Shown here one piece after another: positions 1 through 8,228 of a stretch of 64,000 bases of DNA. Each line of letters opens with the position of its first letter. The first letter of the stretch is position 1. Made by a program: the position numbers and the translations under genes. Source of the DNA: Xenorhabdus ehlersii (GTDB lineage: Bacteria; Pseudomonadota; Gammaproteobacteria; Enterobacterales; Enterobacteriaceae); the NCBI RefSeq assembly GCF_003610465.1, contig NZ_RAQI01000001.1, positions 310,001 to 374,000 on the forward strand, written 5' to 3'. The notes under the pieces are model-generated. The model was not told the DNA's origin, made no database searches, and saw only the letters and a list, made by a program, of their open reading frames with translations.

Positions 1-354
1 AACTATAAGATATCGCAGAATGACCAGATTATCGGTTTTGCGATAACACAGTATGTCATGGATGAAGCAACACTATTTAATATCGCTATTCATCCTGAAT
101 ATCAATCACGGGGATATGGCAGGGCATTGCTGGCGCATCTCATCAACATATTACCTGAAAAACAGATCAATACATTGTGGCTTGAAGTCCGACGCTCTAA
201 CCAGGCTGCCATTCGTTTATACGAAGAGATGGGTTTCAATGAAGTTTCCATCCGCAAGAATTATTACCCGACTGCGGCAGGTAAGGAAGATGCCATTATT
301 ATGGCATTGCCGTTGTTTGAAGTCGATTTGGATAATAAGTCGCAAAATCACTGA
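1..354 (+). CDS. rimI: Ribosomal-protein-alanine N-acetyltransferase RimI (C-terminal part)
   Basis: GNAT-fold acetyltransferase that acetylates the N-terminal alanine of ribosomal protein S18. The frame is open from base 1, so the start lies to the left of the window; 117 residues are visible against about 148 in E. coli. The acetyl-CoA binding signature QSRGYGRALL is present, followed by the typical SNQAAIRLYEEMGF motif. In Enterobacterales rimI lies just upstream of prfC; here the yjjG gene found between them in E. coli is absent and a prophage begins about 160 bp downstream. Confidence 0.93.
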   Translation, partial: NYKISQNDQIIGFAITQYVMDEATLFNIAIHPEYQSRGYGRALLAHLINILPEKQINTLWLEVRRSNQAAIRLYEEMGFNEVSIRKNYYPTAAGKEDAIIMALPLFEVDLDNKSQNH

Positions 355-383
355 TTGTTTATAAATCCAAGTTCAGCGAAAAT

Positions 384-423
384 AAGCGCCAATCACGACT
401 AACACGACGGATTGAGGCGCTTT
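384..423 (+). terminator. Rho-independent terminator after rimI
   Basis: Inverted repeat with arms AAGCGCC-AATC (384-394) and GATT-GA-GGCGCTT (410-422), followed by a short T tract. It would end the rimI transcript before the native prfC start at 467. Confidence 0.55.
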
Positions 424-466
424 CCAAGTGATATCAATCCGCCTACGAACCAGAAGATTCTAATTG

Positions 467-562
467 ATGTCAAATTCCCCATTTCAGCAGGAAGTCGCGA
501 AACGGCGCACTTTTGCAATAATTTCTCACCCCAATCATTGCTCTGGTTTTATTTGCTTTTAA
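467..562 (+). pseudogene. prfC: Displaced native 5' end of prfC
   Basis: An ATG at 467 opens a 31-codon frame whose first 22 residues read as a PrfC N-terminus ([18 protein letters not shown] then ISHP) and then run into unrelated sequence ending at TAA 560-562. The real prfC coding region resumes 53.5 kb downstream with a nearly identical [14 protein letters not shown] stretch. This is therefore the host's original prfC start, cut off from its gene by prophage integration at the 512-531 core. The host prfC promoter and ribosome-binding site presumably remain here. Confidence 0.9.
512..531 (+). other. attL: attL core (20-bp direct repeat in prfC)
   Basis: The 20 bases at 512-531 are identical to 54061-54080 and lie in the same codons (F-A-I-I-S-H-P) of prfC. 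The match stops at the next base on both sides. Position between the integrase gene and the stranded prfC start marks it as the left attachment core; the crossover must lie inside it. Confidence 0.88.
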
Positions 563-679
563 CTGCTTGCACCTGCATTCACTTACCTTCATGGATTCCT
601 CTTAACTTCAAGTGAAATAGCTATTGTTGTTTTATTTTTGCTCTAACAATTTTCAAGTAGATCTAACTTGCTTCGAGTG

Positions 680-752
680 TTGTACATAATTTTATGTACA
701 GAGTTTTGTACATAATGCTATAACAAGCCATTGACACATAAAAATATGTACA
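680..752. repeat. Cluster of TGTACATAA boxes (putative integrase arm sites, left)
   Basis: Copies of TTGTACATAAT occur at 680-690 and 706-716, with an inverted copy (TTATGTACA) at 692-700 and a partial copy at 745-752. The same box recurs beside the right attachment core at 53992-54003 as TTGTACATAATT. Their presence at both prophage ends, beside the cores and in front of the integrase, fits arm-type integrase binding sites; some could also be autoregulatory sites of the integrase promoter. Confidence 0.55.
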
Positions 753-761
753 AGGTGAGTT

Positions 762-1997
762 ATGGCGCTATCAGATACGTGGCTTAGGTCTATTGTTGGG
801 AAAGAAAGAGATAAACAAATAGTTAAATCGGATAGAGACGGTTTATCTGTCAGGATCACCCCAAAAGGAAAGGTGATTTTCCAATTTAGATTTCAGTGGG
901 GTGGTAAAGGAGAAAGAGTCGATATCGGTACATACCCAGCAACAACTCTGAAAGATGCCAGAGATGAAGTGATTAGGCTCAAGGGGGAAATTGAATCCAA
1001 TCGTAACCCTAGGTTTGTAAAAAAGCAGCAAAAAATAACTGCCTTCACCGAAGAAACAAATGAGGGGATTATCAGGAAGTGGCATGAGGCATATTGCGTA
1101 AAAAACAAAAAAGATGCTGTGGGGATAATCCGCTCTTTTGAGCTTCATGTCTTTCCAAAAATCGGTAATAGACCGCATAGTTTAACCACATTACATGATT
1201 GGTTAGAGTTATTAGAAGGGTTAGCTGTACACTCTGAATCAATAGCTGACAGAATACTCATAAATACAAAGCAAGCTCATAAGTGGGGTGTAAAGAGGGA
1301 GTTGATACTCGGTGAGCCTCTAATGCAGATGACGGGAAAGGATCTAGGGGTTCATAAGCGAGAAGGAACTAGAGTTCTGGACGATAGAGAAATAAAAATT
1401 CTGTTTCATGCGTTAGAAAAATCAAGAGCATCATTAAAATATGAGCTGCTTGTTAAATTACTGCTACTTTTTGCTTGCAGGCTTGGTGAGCTGATTAATG
1501 CTGAAATAAGTCATTTTGATCTTGATAACAAGTTATGGACTATTCCGCCAGAAGGCCATAAAACCGGCTCTTCTACGGGGAGGTCACTAATTCGCCCAAT
1601 CATCCCTCAAGCAGAAGAGATGATTAGGCAATTAATGGGTATGAGTAAAGGGTCAAAATATTTAATAACAAAAGATAAAAGCATTGAAAAGATAAGAGGA
1701 AGTTCATTAAGTTCTTTGCCATATAATTTAATGAGATTTGCATGGAAAAAGCTAGACTACCAATTCCCGCATTGGTCTCTCCATGACTTAAGAAGAACCG
1801 CCAGAACTAACTTTTCTGATTTTACCGAGCCTCATGTTGCCGAAATTATGTTAGGTCACAAATTGCCAGGAGTTTGGCAGGTGTATGATAAAAGTTACTA
1901 TATAGCCGAACAAAGGAAAGCTTATGGCTTATGGTGGGCGAGAGTTGAAACCATTGTATATGGGGATGGCAAAGTATCTTTATTAGTCGCCGGATAA
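762..1997 (+). CDS. int: P4-type tyrosine recombinase (prophage integrase)
   Basis: Site-specific recombinase expected to integrate and excise the prophage at prfC. The 411-residue length and N-terminal arm-binding region (about 1-85, DUF4102-like, with GLSVRITPKGKVIFQFRF) are typical of P4-family integrases. The catalytic tyrosine-recombinase residues are visible: R240 (CRLGEL), H341 and R344 (HDLRR), H366 (LGHK) and the nucleophile Y375. The start ATG is preceded by AAGGTGAG. It transcribes inward from attL and converges with the excisionase-like gene, overlapping its end by 15 bp. Confidence 0.93.
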   Translation: MALSDTWLRSIVGKERDKQIVKSDRDGLSVRITPKGKVIFQFRFQWGGKGERVDIGTYPATTLKDARDEVIRLKGEIESNRNPRFVKKQQKITAFTEETNEGIIRKWHEAYCVKNKKDAVGIIRSFELHVFPKIGNRPHSLTTLHDWLELLEGLAVHSESIADRILINTKQAHKWGVKRELILGEPLMQMTGKDLGVHKREGTRVLDDREIKILFHALEKSRASLKYELLVKLLLLFACRLGELINAEISHFDLDNKLWTIPPEGHKTGSSTGRSLIRPIIPQAEEMIRQLMGMSKGSKYLITKDKSIEKIRGSSLSSLPYNLMRFAWKKLDYQFPHWSLHDLRRTARTNFSDFTEPHVAEIMLGHKLPGVWQVYDKSYYIAEQRKAYGLWWARVETIVYGDGKVSLLVAG

Positions 1998-2180
1998 CCC
2001 AGCAAATTTCATGATCTTGTCTTTAGCCCATAGGTTGGGACAAGATCTTACATCTGGGTCTGGGAAATCTGGCTTATATTTTTTACCAGTCTTACCGTTG
2101 ATGCTGTTCCACCGCTGAATGGTAGATTTAGATCTCCCGAACAAGTTTGCGACTTCCTCTGTATCCATAAAGTTACTCAT
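1983..2180 (-). CDS. AlpA/excisionase-like DNA-binding protein
   Basis: Small (65 aa) protein with an N-terminal MerR/AlpA-type helix-turn-helix: MDTEEVANLFGRSKSTIQRWN, a form used by excisionases and AlpA regulators to bind att or promoter DNA. It is the last gene of the left early operon and converges with int, the usual place for xis in lambdoid phages. The role as recombination directionality factor is inferred from position and fold; direct evidence is lacking. Confidence 0.65.
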   Translation of the reverse strand: MSNFMDTEEVANLFGRSKSTIQRWNSINGKTGKKYKPDFPDPDVRSCPNLWAKDKIMKFAGLSGD

Positions 2181-2385
2181 CTTTCATCTCCTGTTGAATC
2201 ATCCGCACATAATACGCCAGCACTGATTTAGCGCTAAATCGCATATGGTTGAGTGGTTTAAATTTGGGGGTGTATTTATCGAGAATTGCGGTTACTGATT
2301 TGTCGTCGTATTTGGGCAGGGCGGTTAATTCTTTCAGGCAATCCCTCGCCACCTTCCTCCTTGCGTTCTCGAATTCGCTAGTCAT
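2173..2385 (-). CDS. Hypothetical phage protein (70 aa)
   Basis: Basic, helical-looking protein of 70 residues without a recognised domain. It overlaps the start of the excisionase-like gene by 8 bp and itself begins inside the end of the 59-aa gene upstream, so the three are probably translationally coupled in the left operon. Confidence 0.6.
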   Translation of the reverse strand: MTSEFENARRKVARDCLKELTALPKYDDKSVTAILDKYTPKFKPLNHMRFSAKSVLAYYVRMIQQEMKDE

Positions 2386-2557
2386 CGGTGATTTTGACTG
2401 TGACGTCTTCCAGTTTTATTCCCTGAAATCCAGCTCTCAATAAAATAGTTTTCACATCGCCACGGATTAATTCTGGATATTCAGATTCAGGCACAGGATA
2501 ATCACTATTAACATATTCCCGAACTTCTTTTTTGTTCATATCAATTGTTACTTTCAT
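2378..2557 (-). CDS. Small hypothetical phage protein (59 aa)
   Basis: Open frame from ATG (2557) to TAG (2378), 59 residues, acidic, beginning MKVTIDMNKKEVREYV. It starts at an ATGA overlap with the stop of the methylase gene upstream and overlaps the next gene by 8 bp. This fills what would otherwise be a hole in a tightly packed operon. No family recognised. Confidence 0.65.
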   Translation of the reverse strand: MKVTIDMNKKEVREYVNSDYPVPESEYPELIRGDVKTILLRAGFQGIKLEDVTVKITDD

Positions 2558-3087
2558 GCCATTTTCCTTATTTCGTTATTACCTATATTGAATAGGTGTT
2601 CTTTATCAACAGTGGTTATTAATTTTCGTGGGGTAATAAAAGAACGCCAAATTAAAAACATGGAGCCTTTTGTATTGGAATTTCTCTTTCTTTGTTCTAC
2701 TGGTATAAATTGAACTCTTCCACCAGTTATTAACCTGACCTCATCAACCGTCTCCAGCGCCAATTTAAACCAGCCCACAGAGGTATCAGCGGGAACTAAC
2801 ATAACGATTGGTTGTAATTGTTTCTGGCATTCTATAGCCGCTTTTTCTACCCACGGCGTAATATTAGAATAGGGGGGATTACACCAAATAGAACCGTAAC
2901 TCACCCAATCACATTCCAGTGCATTATCTCGTTCCGTGAGATAATGGGCGCACAGGGTATTTTGAGTAGATGCAGCCGCATCTAAATAAAATCCGAATTC
3001 TAAATTGAGTGCCAGAAATAACGGGAGTGGAGTTTGCCAGAGGTCGCGAAGTTCTTTTGGTGTATTACTTCCTCCGAAATCGCTCAT
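2554..3087 (-). CDS. dam: DNA N6-adenine methyltransferase (phage Dam family)
   Basis: Predicted to transfer a methyl group from S-adenosylmethionine to adenine N6 in DNA. It resembles the short phage Dam family (as in phage T1): DLWQTP near residue 16, then the catalytic NPPY motif at about 70-73 (IWCNPPYSNI). The start is placed at ATG 3087 (MSDFGGSN), which has GGGAGGAT just upstream; an upstream in-frame start would only add residues overlapping the zinc-ribbon gene. Predicted 177 aa. Likely role: protecting phage DNA from restriction or regulating phage promoters. Confidence 0.85.
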   Translation of the reverse strand: MSDFGGSNTPKELRDLWQTPLPLFLALNLEFGFYLDAAASTQNTLCAHYLTERDNALECDWVSYGSIWCNPPYSNITPWVEKAAIECQKQLQPIVMLVPADTSVGWFKLALETVDEVRLITGGRVQFIPVEQRKRNSNTKGSMFLIWRSFITPRKLITTVDKEHLFNIGNNEIRKMA

Positions 3088-3250
3088 AATCCTCCCCGCA
3101 CTCCCGGCTACAGAATGCACCACATGTCGCTGGCTCCGTCTCACACCACCGGCACATACCGTTGACGCTGGTTAGTGCTGGTGGTCTGTTCTGGAGGGCA
3201 TGAGATATATTCAGCTCATTTAATTCATTCGCTGCGTCGATAATATCCAT
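3065..3250 (-). CDS. Small zinc-ribbon-like protein
   Basis: 61 residues with a cysteine pattern CRWCETEPATCGAFCSREC that looks like a treble-clef or zinc-ribbon metal site, followed by a basic tail. It overlaps the methylase start by 23 bp. Small zinc-binding proteins are common in lambdoid left operons; a specific function cannot be assigned. Confidence 0.65.
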   Translation of the reverse strand: MDIIDAANELNELNISHALQNRPPALTSVNGMCRWCETEPATCGAFCSRECGEDYERFRRK

Positions 3251-3257
3251 GATGTTC

Positions 3258-3503
3258 TCACTGTTTGTTGGGGTGGCGTATCTTGTAAACTGAGTTTTGA
3301 GTTTTTATATACCCGTCAGTTTTATAGGTTTTATTATTTATTACTGGTGATGTCATTATTTCAGTTCCATCCTCCCATCGTTTTTTGCTGTCATTGAATA
3401 TTTTTCCATACGCTAATGCCAGCTCACCATTATCAATAAAATCAGTCATCTCTATTTCAGCGGTGTATTGAAACGCCTCCCTGCATAAATCTGAATTAGT
3501 CAT
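3258..3503 (-). CDS. Hypothetical phage protein (81 aa)
   Basis: 81-residue protein starting MTNSDLCREAFQYTAE, no recognised domain. It lies 8 bp upstream of the zinc-ribbon gene in the left operon and its start overlaps the stop of the next small gene by 8 bp. Confidence 0.6.
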   Translation of the reverse strand: MTNSDLCREAFQYTAEIEMTDFIDNGELALAYGKIFNDSKKRWEDGTEIMTSPVINNKTYKTDGYIKTQNSVYKIRHPNKQ

Positions 3504-3672
3504 TATTATTCTCTCTCAATTCTTCTATTATAAAATAATCATTAGCTCCACATTTAGGACAAATAGAAATTAACCATGTTGGAAATTCAGGGTCTGGAAC
3601 TTCAAGCCGATCATTTTCATAATGAATATGTTTACACTTGCGTTTAGCGCATTCTATTTTGTCATTTCTCAT
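3496..3672 (-). CDS. Small cysteine-rich (zinc-ribbon-like) protein (58 aa)
   Basis: Frame from ATG 3672 to TAA 3496 encoding 58 residues with two cysteine pairs, CAKRKC near residue 8 and CPKCG near residue 38, probably one zinc site. It starts at an ATGA overlap with the upstream DUF3268-like gene, supporting expression. No specific function assigned. Confidence 0.65.
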   Translation of the reverse strand: MRNDKIECAKRKCKHIHYENDRLEVPDPEFPTWLISICPKCGANDYFIIEELRENNND

Positions 3673-4094
3673 TTAAACTCCCTGCATATATTCGCTGCTT
3701 TATTACACATATCAGTATCAAACCAGCCGAAATGACACTCGTTGAAACTGATATCTAGTTTGTTTGCTAACCATTGATACGCGTCCGTGCGCTCTAAATT
3801 ACGACTCCTAACGACATCATCGAAATGCCGATGTGCTGAGAGCCTCGCTATCCGTGTCGGCCTATCTGCCAGTGACCCCATCGGGATATCGGTTCCCGGA
3901 TGAATACCAACACGCGCACCGCACGTCCAACAGTGGTATAACCACGGCCAGCGGTTATCATGTACTCGATTAAACACATTCAAATGGTGCGCAATCATGA
4001 CGTGCCTGCCACAATATCGGCAGTGTGTCGGAATGGGATAGGGATCGTTAACTCTGAGGATGGCTATTGGGTTGGGATTCCACGGTGTGAACAT
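3669..4094 (-). CDS. Zinc-finger phage protein (DUF3268-like)
   Basis: 141 residues with an N-terminal zinc-binding domain: HCRYCGRHV near 24-32 and YHCWTCGARVGIHPGT near 53-68, as in the DUF3268 family of phage proteins. Function of that family is unknown. Overlaps the next upstream gene by 47 bp, which is long for coupled genes, so the exact start may be internal. Confidence 0.7.
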   Translation of the reverse strand: MFTPWNPNPIAILRVNDPYPIPTHCRYCGRHVMIAHHLNVFNRVHDNRWPWLYHCWTCGARVGIHPGTDIPMGSLADRPTRIARLSAHRHFDDVVRSRNLERTDAYQWLANKLDISFNECHFGWFDTDMCNKAANICREFK

Positions 4095-4395
4095 ACAACC
4101 TCCTTAATGCTGCTTTCACGGCATTTAGACGAGAATCCATCCTTTTGTATTTTGGAGTGTCAGTTTCTAGCTTAGGAGCAAGGTATCTAATGAGATACCC
4201 GTTATCAGCCTTGAGAACGAAATTAGTTAATGAGCCGCCCATTGCAGTCCAAAATGCACTCCATGAGTCACCGTACTCAGAGATTGTTATCCGGCCCATC
4301 TTATTACCATAATCTTCCAAATAAACATGAATAGGGTCATGTCGCGGTATATCCGTGATTTGTAATTTCACGACATTTGATGTTTCAATTTGCAC
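4048..4395 (-). CDS. Conserved hypothetical phage protein (115 aa)
   Basis: Contains the segment ITDIPRHDPIHVYLEDYG followed by GRITISEYGDSWSAFWTAMG, a pattern I recognise from uncharacterised proteins in enterobacterial lambdoid prophages. No catalytic motif is visible. Located between the PAPS-reductase-like and zinc-finger genes of the left operon. Confidence 0.65.
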   Translation of the reverse strand: MQIETSNVVKLQITDIPRHDPIHVYLEDYGNKMGRITISEYGDSWSAFWTAMGGSLTNFVLKADNGYLIRYLAPKLETDTPKYKRMDSRLNAVKAALRRLYVHTVESQPNSHPQS

Positions 4396-4435
4396 AATAA
4401 TCCTCCCGCCACTGAGGTGGCGTTAGTTAATGGGG

Positions 4436-5278
4436 TTAAAATAAATTGAGCTGGCATTCACACAGCGCATTTTGCATCGCGGCGCGAATATATTGTTTTT
4501 GCGACGGCATACGGGCGGCTAATTCATCCCGTCCATCATCGGCGAACATTTGTATGATGCCGTCAAATGAGTTTTTACCACGGTACATAATGAGGTCGGT
4601 TCCATTTCGATTTTCCATTTTTCTAACCTCATTTGAGGCGAGGATCTCTCGGAACTGGGCGGCGAGTTCCGGCTCATCCTTGGCGGCTAATGCGATTTTC
4701 TGAATGCTTTTCTTGATGCAGAAACAGCAATTACCGAGATGCTCCGGTATTTGCAGGTCGAACGGTTGGCGACTCCACCAATCGATAATGCCGTGTTTAT
4801 CAATGTCAGAAATATCTGCTAAATAACTCACGCGCGGCTTGTGTTTTATCCGTTTTGGCTCATCTGCACGAATGCCAATCCATGTGTGATACGATTTTTT
4901 CCCGATATGCTCGTCACAATATTTCTGAAATGGAACCAATTTCATTCTGTCCGTGCAGAACTCGCCGCCAACGTAGGGCGTACCATATTTTTTTAGCATT
5001 GCCTTCCATGGCGCCAGGTCATTCGTTATTTTATCCAGACTCAGAATTTCATACCCGTTTCCTTTACCCAGCTCTGGATTAATAACCACTCGCAGACAAA
5101 CTAAATTAATTTTCCAATACCGAACTAAATCACGAATAAATTCGTAGGTTTTAGGGTGCTCCGCGCCCGTGTCCATAAACACATAGCGGACATTCTCACC
5201 TCGTTTGCGGCGCCGTTCCATGAGATATACGAGGTACGCCGATGTCCTGCCGCCAGAGAAACTGACAACATTTATCAT
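4436..5278 (-). CDS. Phosphoadenosine phosphosulfate reductase-family protein
   Basis: 280-residue member of the PP-loop/adenine nucleotide alpha-hydrolase superfamily. The PP-loop SGGRTS lies at residues 8-13, and a cysteine cluster GNCCFCIKKS lies near 193-202, a possible iron-sulfur or zinc site. Phage versions are common next to recombination genes; whether they reduce PAPS, activate sulfur or modify DNA (as the related DndC does) is not known. Closely spaced with ssb in the left operon. Confidence 0.8.
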   Translation of the reverse strand: MINVVSFSGGRTSAYLVYLMERRRKRGENVRYVFMDTGAEHPKTYEFIRDLVRYWKINLVCLRVVINPELGKGNGYEILSLDKITNDLAPWKAMLKKYGTPYVGGEFCTDRMKLVPFQKYCDEHIGKKSYHTWIGIRADEPKRIKHKPRVSYLADISDIDKHGIIDWWSRQPFDLQIPEHLGNCCFCIKKSIQKIALAAKDEPELAAQFREILASNEVRKMENRNGTDLIMYRGKNSFDGIIQMFADDGRDELAARMPSQKQYIRAAMQNALCECQLNLF

Positions 5279-5329
5279 GTTATATCCTAGATGGGGGGTT
5301 AGATGGTTTTGTTTGGGTTGTTGAATGGA

Positions 5330-5815
5330 CTAGAACGGAATATCGTCGTCAAAATCCACTGGAGGCGCTGACTGCGATTGCTGCCCCTGCGGTTGCTGTG
5401 GCGCGCCCCATCCGTGAGACTGTTGCTGCCCCGAATGTGGCTGCTGGGGTTGCTGATTTCCCTGTCTGCCACCCAGCATTTGCAGAGTGCCGCCTATAGG
5501 ATTAACTGCAACTTCCGTGGTGTATCTGTCCTGTCCCTGTTGATCCTGCCATTTGCGAGTCTGTAAAGAACCTTCGATATATACCTGAGAACCCTTGCGC
5601 AGGTATTCACCGGCAACCTCTGCCAATTTGCCGAATATGACTACGCGATGCCATTCGGTTTTCTCTCTCATCTCGCCTGACTGTTTATCACGCCACGTTT
5701 CCGATGTAGCCAGAGTGATATTGGCGACTGCACCGCCATTCGGTAGATAGCGAACTTCCGGGTCTTGCCCCAAATTACCCACTAAAATAACTTTGTTTAT
5801 GCCGCGACTAGCCAT
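5330..5815 (-). CDS. ssb: Single-stranded DNA-binding protein
   Basis: 161-residue SSB with an N-terminal OB fold ([20 protein letters not shown], then [12 protein letters not shown]), a Gln/Pro-rich linker and the acidic tip DFDDDIPF that binds partner proteins. Starts 8 bp inside the end of the Sak4-like ATPase gene, suggesting coupled synthesis. Functional pairing with the annealing ATPase is expected, since Sak4-type proteins depend on SSB. Confidence 0.95.
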   Translation of the reverse strand: MASRGINKVILVGNLGQDPEVRYLPNGGAVANITLATSETWRDKQSGEMREKTEWHRVVIFGKLAEVAGEYLRKGSQVYIEGSLQTRKWQDQQGQDRYTTEVAVNPIGGTLQMLGGRQGNQQPQQPHSGQQQSHGWGAPQQPQGQQSQSAPPVDFDDDIPF

Positions 5816-6686
5816 GCTCTACCTCCTGTGGCTCAAATTCTGATTTCCTGAGTTCATATATTTCCTGCGCTGTTCCTTGCTCTGGCGTATTTCTGAGAGA
5901 ATTATATGCCTCAGCGAATGCAGTTTTAAGTTCGTCCATGTTTTGGGCTTTTGCTGCACTATCAGCAAAGTGAGTCAGATCTATTTCGGCTTTACTTCTT
6001 CCATCGTTCAGCCAATCCGTTAACCGTTTCCCCGTGTTTTCATCAATGACAGTGAAATCAGCATTACTGAATAATCCTGTTCTGTCTTTACTGGCTGTCG
6101 CTGTGTGAGTCTCATGGTTCAAATCCAGAACGGTAGTAAATTCATATTCAACCCCGTCGCGTTGCTCTGACTTCATGCCCAGCTTATCGACTCGCTTTTT
6201 CCCGCTACCATTATCAACTTGTGCCGTTTCTGTCTTACTGCGCATCGTGGCGATGATGTTCATATCCGAACGCAATATGGCATCTAAAAATTTATTGTGG
6301 CGGGGGGTAATATCGCTCCATGCTGACCATGTATTCCCACGATATTTTGCTTTAGCTAATCCATCCAGTATTTCCAGACAGCCACCCGTTCCACTCCATT
6401 CGTGAGTGATACTATCGATGATAAGGTTATCGTATCCGGCGTCTTGTGCCGCGCTGATAGCCTCAATGAATCGTTCTGGCGTGAAAGGAGGAGCTAACTC
6501 CAGAACATCAAAATTGAATCGGTCAGAATACAGTGAGGCACTGCCTTTTTCGGTATCAATAACCGCTGTTGTGCCACCAAGCCCCCTGGCAATGATTAAA
6601 GCCCCGTAGGTTTTACCTGATCCGCTGGGACCTGTTAAGGCCAGTCTTAATTTGGCCTGTTTTCTCATGGCTTTTGCAAATTTCAT
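5808..6686 (-). CDS. RecA-fold AAA ATPase, Sak4-like single-strand annealing protein
   Basis: 292 residues from the ATG at 6686, chosen because GAGGT lies 6 bases upstream; an earlier in-frame ATG lacks this. Walker A GPSGSGKT at residues 19-26 and a Walker B-like LIIDS at 88-92 within an AAA_24 type RecA core. This architecture, next to ssb and an exonuclease, matches Sak4-type phage recombinases that promote annealing of single strands. The exact biochemical class is inferred. Confidence 0.75.
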   Translation of the reverse strand: MKFAKAMRKQAKLRLALTGPSGSGKTYGALIIARGLGGTTAVIDTEKGSASLYSDRFNFDVLELAPPFTPERFIEAISAAQDAGYDNLIIDSITHEWSGTGGCLEILDGLAKAKYRGNTWSAWSDITPRHNKFLDAILRSDMNIIATMRSKTETAQVDNGSGKKRVDKLGMKSEQRDGVEYEFTTVLDLNHETHTATASKDRTGLFSNADFTVIDENTGKRLTDWLNDGRSKAEIDLTHFADSAAKAQNMDELKTAFAEAYNSLRNTPEQGTAQEIYELRKSEFEPQEVEHG

Positions 6687-6688
6687 AA

Positions 6689-7360
6689 CTACCTCGATAA
6701 CCAATAATTGAGGGTAAATTCAATATCAGGATCAATGTCAGGCTGCTTTAATAGCCATGTAAAATAGCTGGGGTTAGTTTTTTTAACCTCTTCGAATGTC
6801 ATGCCTTTGTGCTTGCCAAATCTGAACTTGTGCAGCAATGAGGGCTGGTGACTCATTTCCAGTATTTCCTCATCAGACCAACCTGATTCATCCTTGATAC
6901 GCTTAAATAGTGCGGCGGTGACTATGCAGTCATACAGCGCCCTGTGTGCATGTAACCCATCCGGTACAAAAACATCCAGTTTTAGTGCATACCGGAGATA
7001 TTGGTTGCTGTGACTTTCCATGTCTGGCCATAAACGCTTGGCTAATTTCAATGTGCAGATAAACGGTGCATCCATCTCCGGCATCATGTGCGAATCGAAA
7101 GCGGCATTATGTGCAACTAGAAAGTCAGCCCCTTTGTATTTATCAATAACATCATCAATTAGCGGAGAATTAGCGACCATATCATCCGTAATATGGTGAA
7201 TAGCCATCGCGCTAATTGAAATAGGTTTTTGAGGGTCTACGAAATGAGATTGTTTTTCGATGTAATTGATTGTGTTATTCACAATATCAATACTGGCTAT
7301 CTCAACAATCCCGCTCTCCATATCACAGGTTTCTGTGTCTACTACTCTGTAAATTGTCAA
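6689..7360 (-). CDS. ExoX-like 3'-5' exonuclease (DnaQ fold)
   Basis: Closely resembles E. coli exodeoxyribonuclease X. DEDDh residues are visible from the chosen start: D8 and E10 (VVDTET), D89 (HNAAFD), H139 and D144 (HRALYDC). A C-terminal FRFGKHKGMTFEEV segment is the ExoX tail. I place the start at TTG 7360 because AGGAG lies 7 bases upstream; the upstream TTG at 7378 has no such site. Degrades DNA 3' ends and likely supports recombination with the Sak4-like protein and SSB. Confidence 0.85.
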   Translation of the reverse strand: MTIYRVVDTETCDMESGIVEIASIDIVNNTINYIEKQSHFVDPQKPISISAMAIHHITDDMVANSPLIDDVIDKYKGADFLVAHNAAFDSHMMPEMDAPFICTLKLAKRLWPDMESHSNQYLRYALKLDVFVPDGLHAHRALYDCIVTAALFKRIKDESGWSDEEILEMSHQPSLLHKFRFGKHKGMTFEEVKKTNPSYFTWLLKQPDIDPDIEFTLNYWLSR

Positions 7361-7362
7361 AA

Positions 7363-7701
7363 TTAATCTCCTGTCCAAACGCCACCATGATGGCGGCTCG
7401 GTGATTCACCACGATATAAATCGTGTTCCGTGTGATGGGTTGCGTAGTAATCCCTCCACTCCTGCCGTTTTTGTTCGGTGCGTTGTTCTGCTATGTGCTG
7501 GGGTAGCGGGGGGTGATTTAATGCGGCGTAATGATTGATATTTCGTAGCCGTTCTGCTTTAACTTGTTCTGCTATAGGTAACTCAGCGGGGTGAGAGGTG
7601 TTACTGGTGATGGCGGCGATCAGATCCCTGAGATATTATTGACGCTCTGTTGGGTCTTTCGGCACATAACAGCCAGTTGAGCGCCGAGGGTACAGGTTCA
7701 T
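7363..7701 (-). pseudogene. Phage gene interrupted by an in-frame stop
   Basis: One continuous frame runs from ATG 7701 to TAA 7363 (112 codons) except for a single TAA at 7636-7638 after residue 21. Translation before the stop ends PKDPTERQ and resumes YLRDLIAAITS, with charged helical sequence to the end, which overlaps the exoX ribosome-binding region as intact operon genes would. A one-base change CAA to TAA explains it. The start overlaps the stop of the preceding gene (ATGA). Function unknown. Confidence 0.65.
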
Positions 7702-7865
7702 GTGAAATCCCCCGCGAAATCCTGAGCACTGGCGGGTAATCCCTCCATACCCAACACCTCCCGCTTGTATTCCAGCTCCCTATGCTGGGCTATTTGTTCG
7801 TCTGTATATTTACGTTTCTGCTGCTCATCCTTAGCATTGTAAGGGTTGCAATCGAAATGTCTCAT
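7698..7865 (-). CDS. Small hypothetical phage protein (55 aa)
   Basis: Frame from ATG 7865 to TGA 7698, 55 charged residues starting MRHFDCNPYNAKDEQQ. A strong GGAGG lies 7 bases upstream of the start, and it overlaps its neighbours on both sides by ATGA. No family recognised. Confidence 0.65.
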   Translation of the reverse strand: MRHFDCNPYNAKDEQQKRKYTDEQIAQHRELEYKREVLGMEGLPASAQDFAGDFT

Positions 7866-8041
7866 AATGGAACCTCCGCGAATTTGAGAGAGCGTTGGTT
7901 ATTTCGTGCCTTAAATTGGCGAATTTGTATTTCATCCATAAGGTGTTTCAGCTCAAATTCAGATAACTCTAATTCCTGAGCGATCCGCGCTATTTTTTCC
8001 ATGCCATGACGTTTTTTAATTGGAAATGTTGCTAATGACAT
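7862..8041 (-). CDS. Small hypothetical phage protein (59 aa)
   Basis: Start placed at ATG 8041 (MSLATFPIKKRHGMEK) because AGGAGA lies 8 bases upstream; a longer frame begins at 8158 but has no such signal. 59 helical residues, overlapping the next gene by ATGA. Function unknown. Confidence 0.6.
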   Translation of the reverse strand: MSLATFPIKKRHGMEKIARIAQELELSEFELKHLMDEIQIRQFKARNNQRSLKFAEVPL

Positions 8042-8052
8042 TGTTATTTCTC

Positions 8053-8181
8053 CTAAACCGGAATAAATACGACTATTGAGATGATGAGTAATGCAACTAG
8101 GCGCTTCCATGCGCGCCGGTTCCTGACTGCCTGTGGTTTTTTGGGTACGACTGCGCACCCATCAAACATGTTGTTACGCAC
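8053..8181 (-). CDS. Small single-span membrane protein
   Basis: 42 residues from GTG 8181, which has GAGGGA 7 bases upstream; an in-frame ATG at 8169 is less well placed. The N-terminal half is basic (KKPQAVRNRRAWKRL) and the C-terminus is one hydrophobic segment (LVALLIISIVVFIPV), giving a predicted inner-membrane protein with its charged end in the cytoplasm. Lies between other small early genes; lambda Kil/SieB-like roles are possible but nothing in the sequence decides. Confidence 0.5.
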   Translation of the reverse strand: MRNNMFDGCAVVPKKPQAVRNRRAWKRLVALLIISIVVFIPV

Positions 8182-8228
8182 GTAAAAATCCCTCGTTAGT
8201 GAAAACGATTAATGATTTATGGTTTGAA

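Noticed and set aside
512..531. tRNA gene as the integration target
   Set aside because: No tRNA-like cloverleaf is present; the core lies in prfC codons at both ends.
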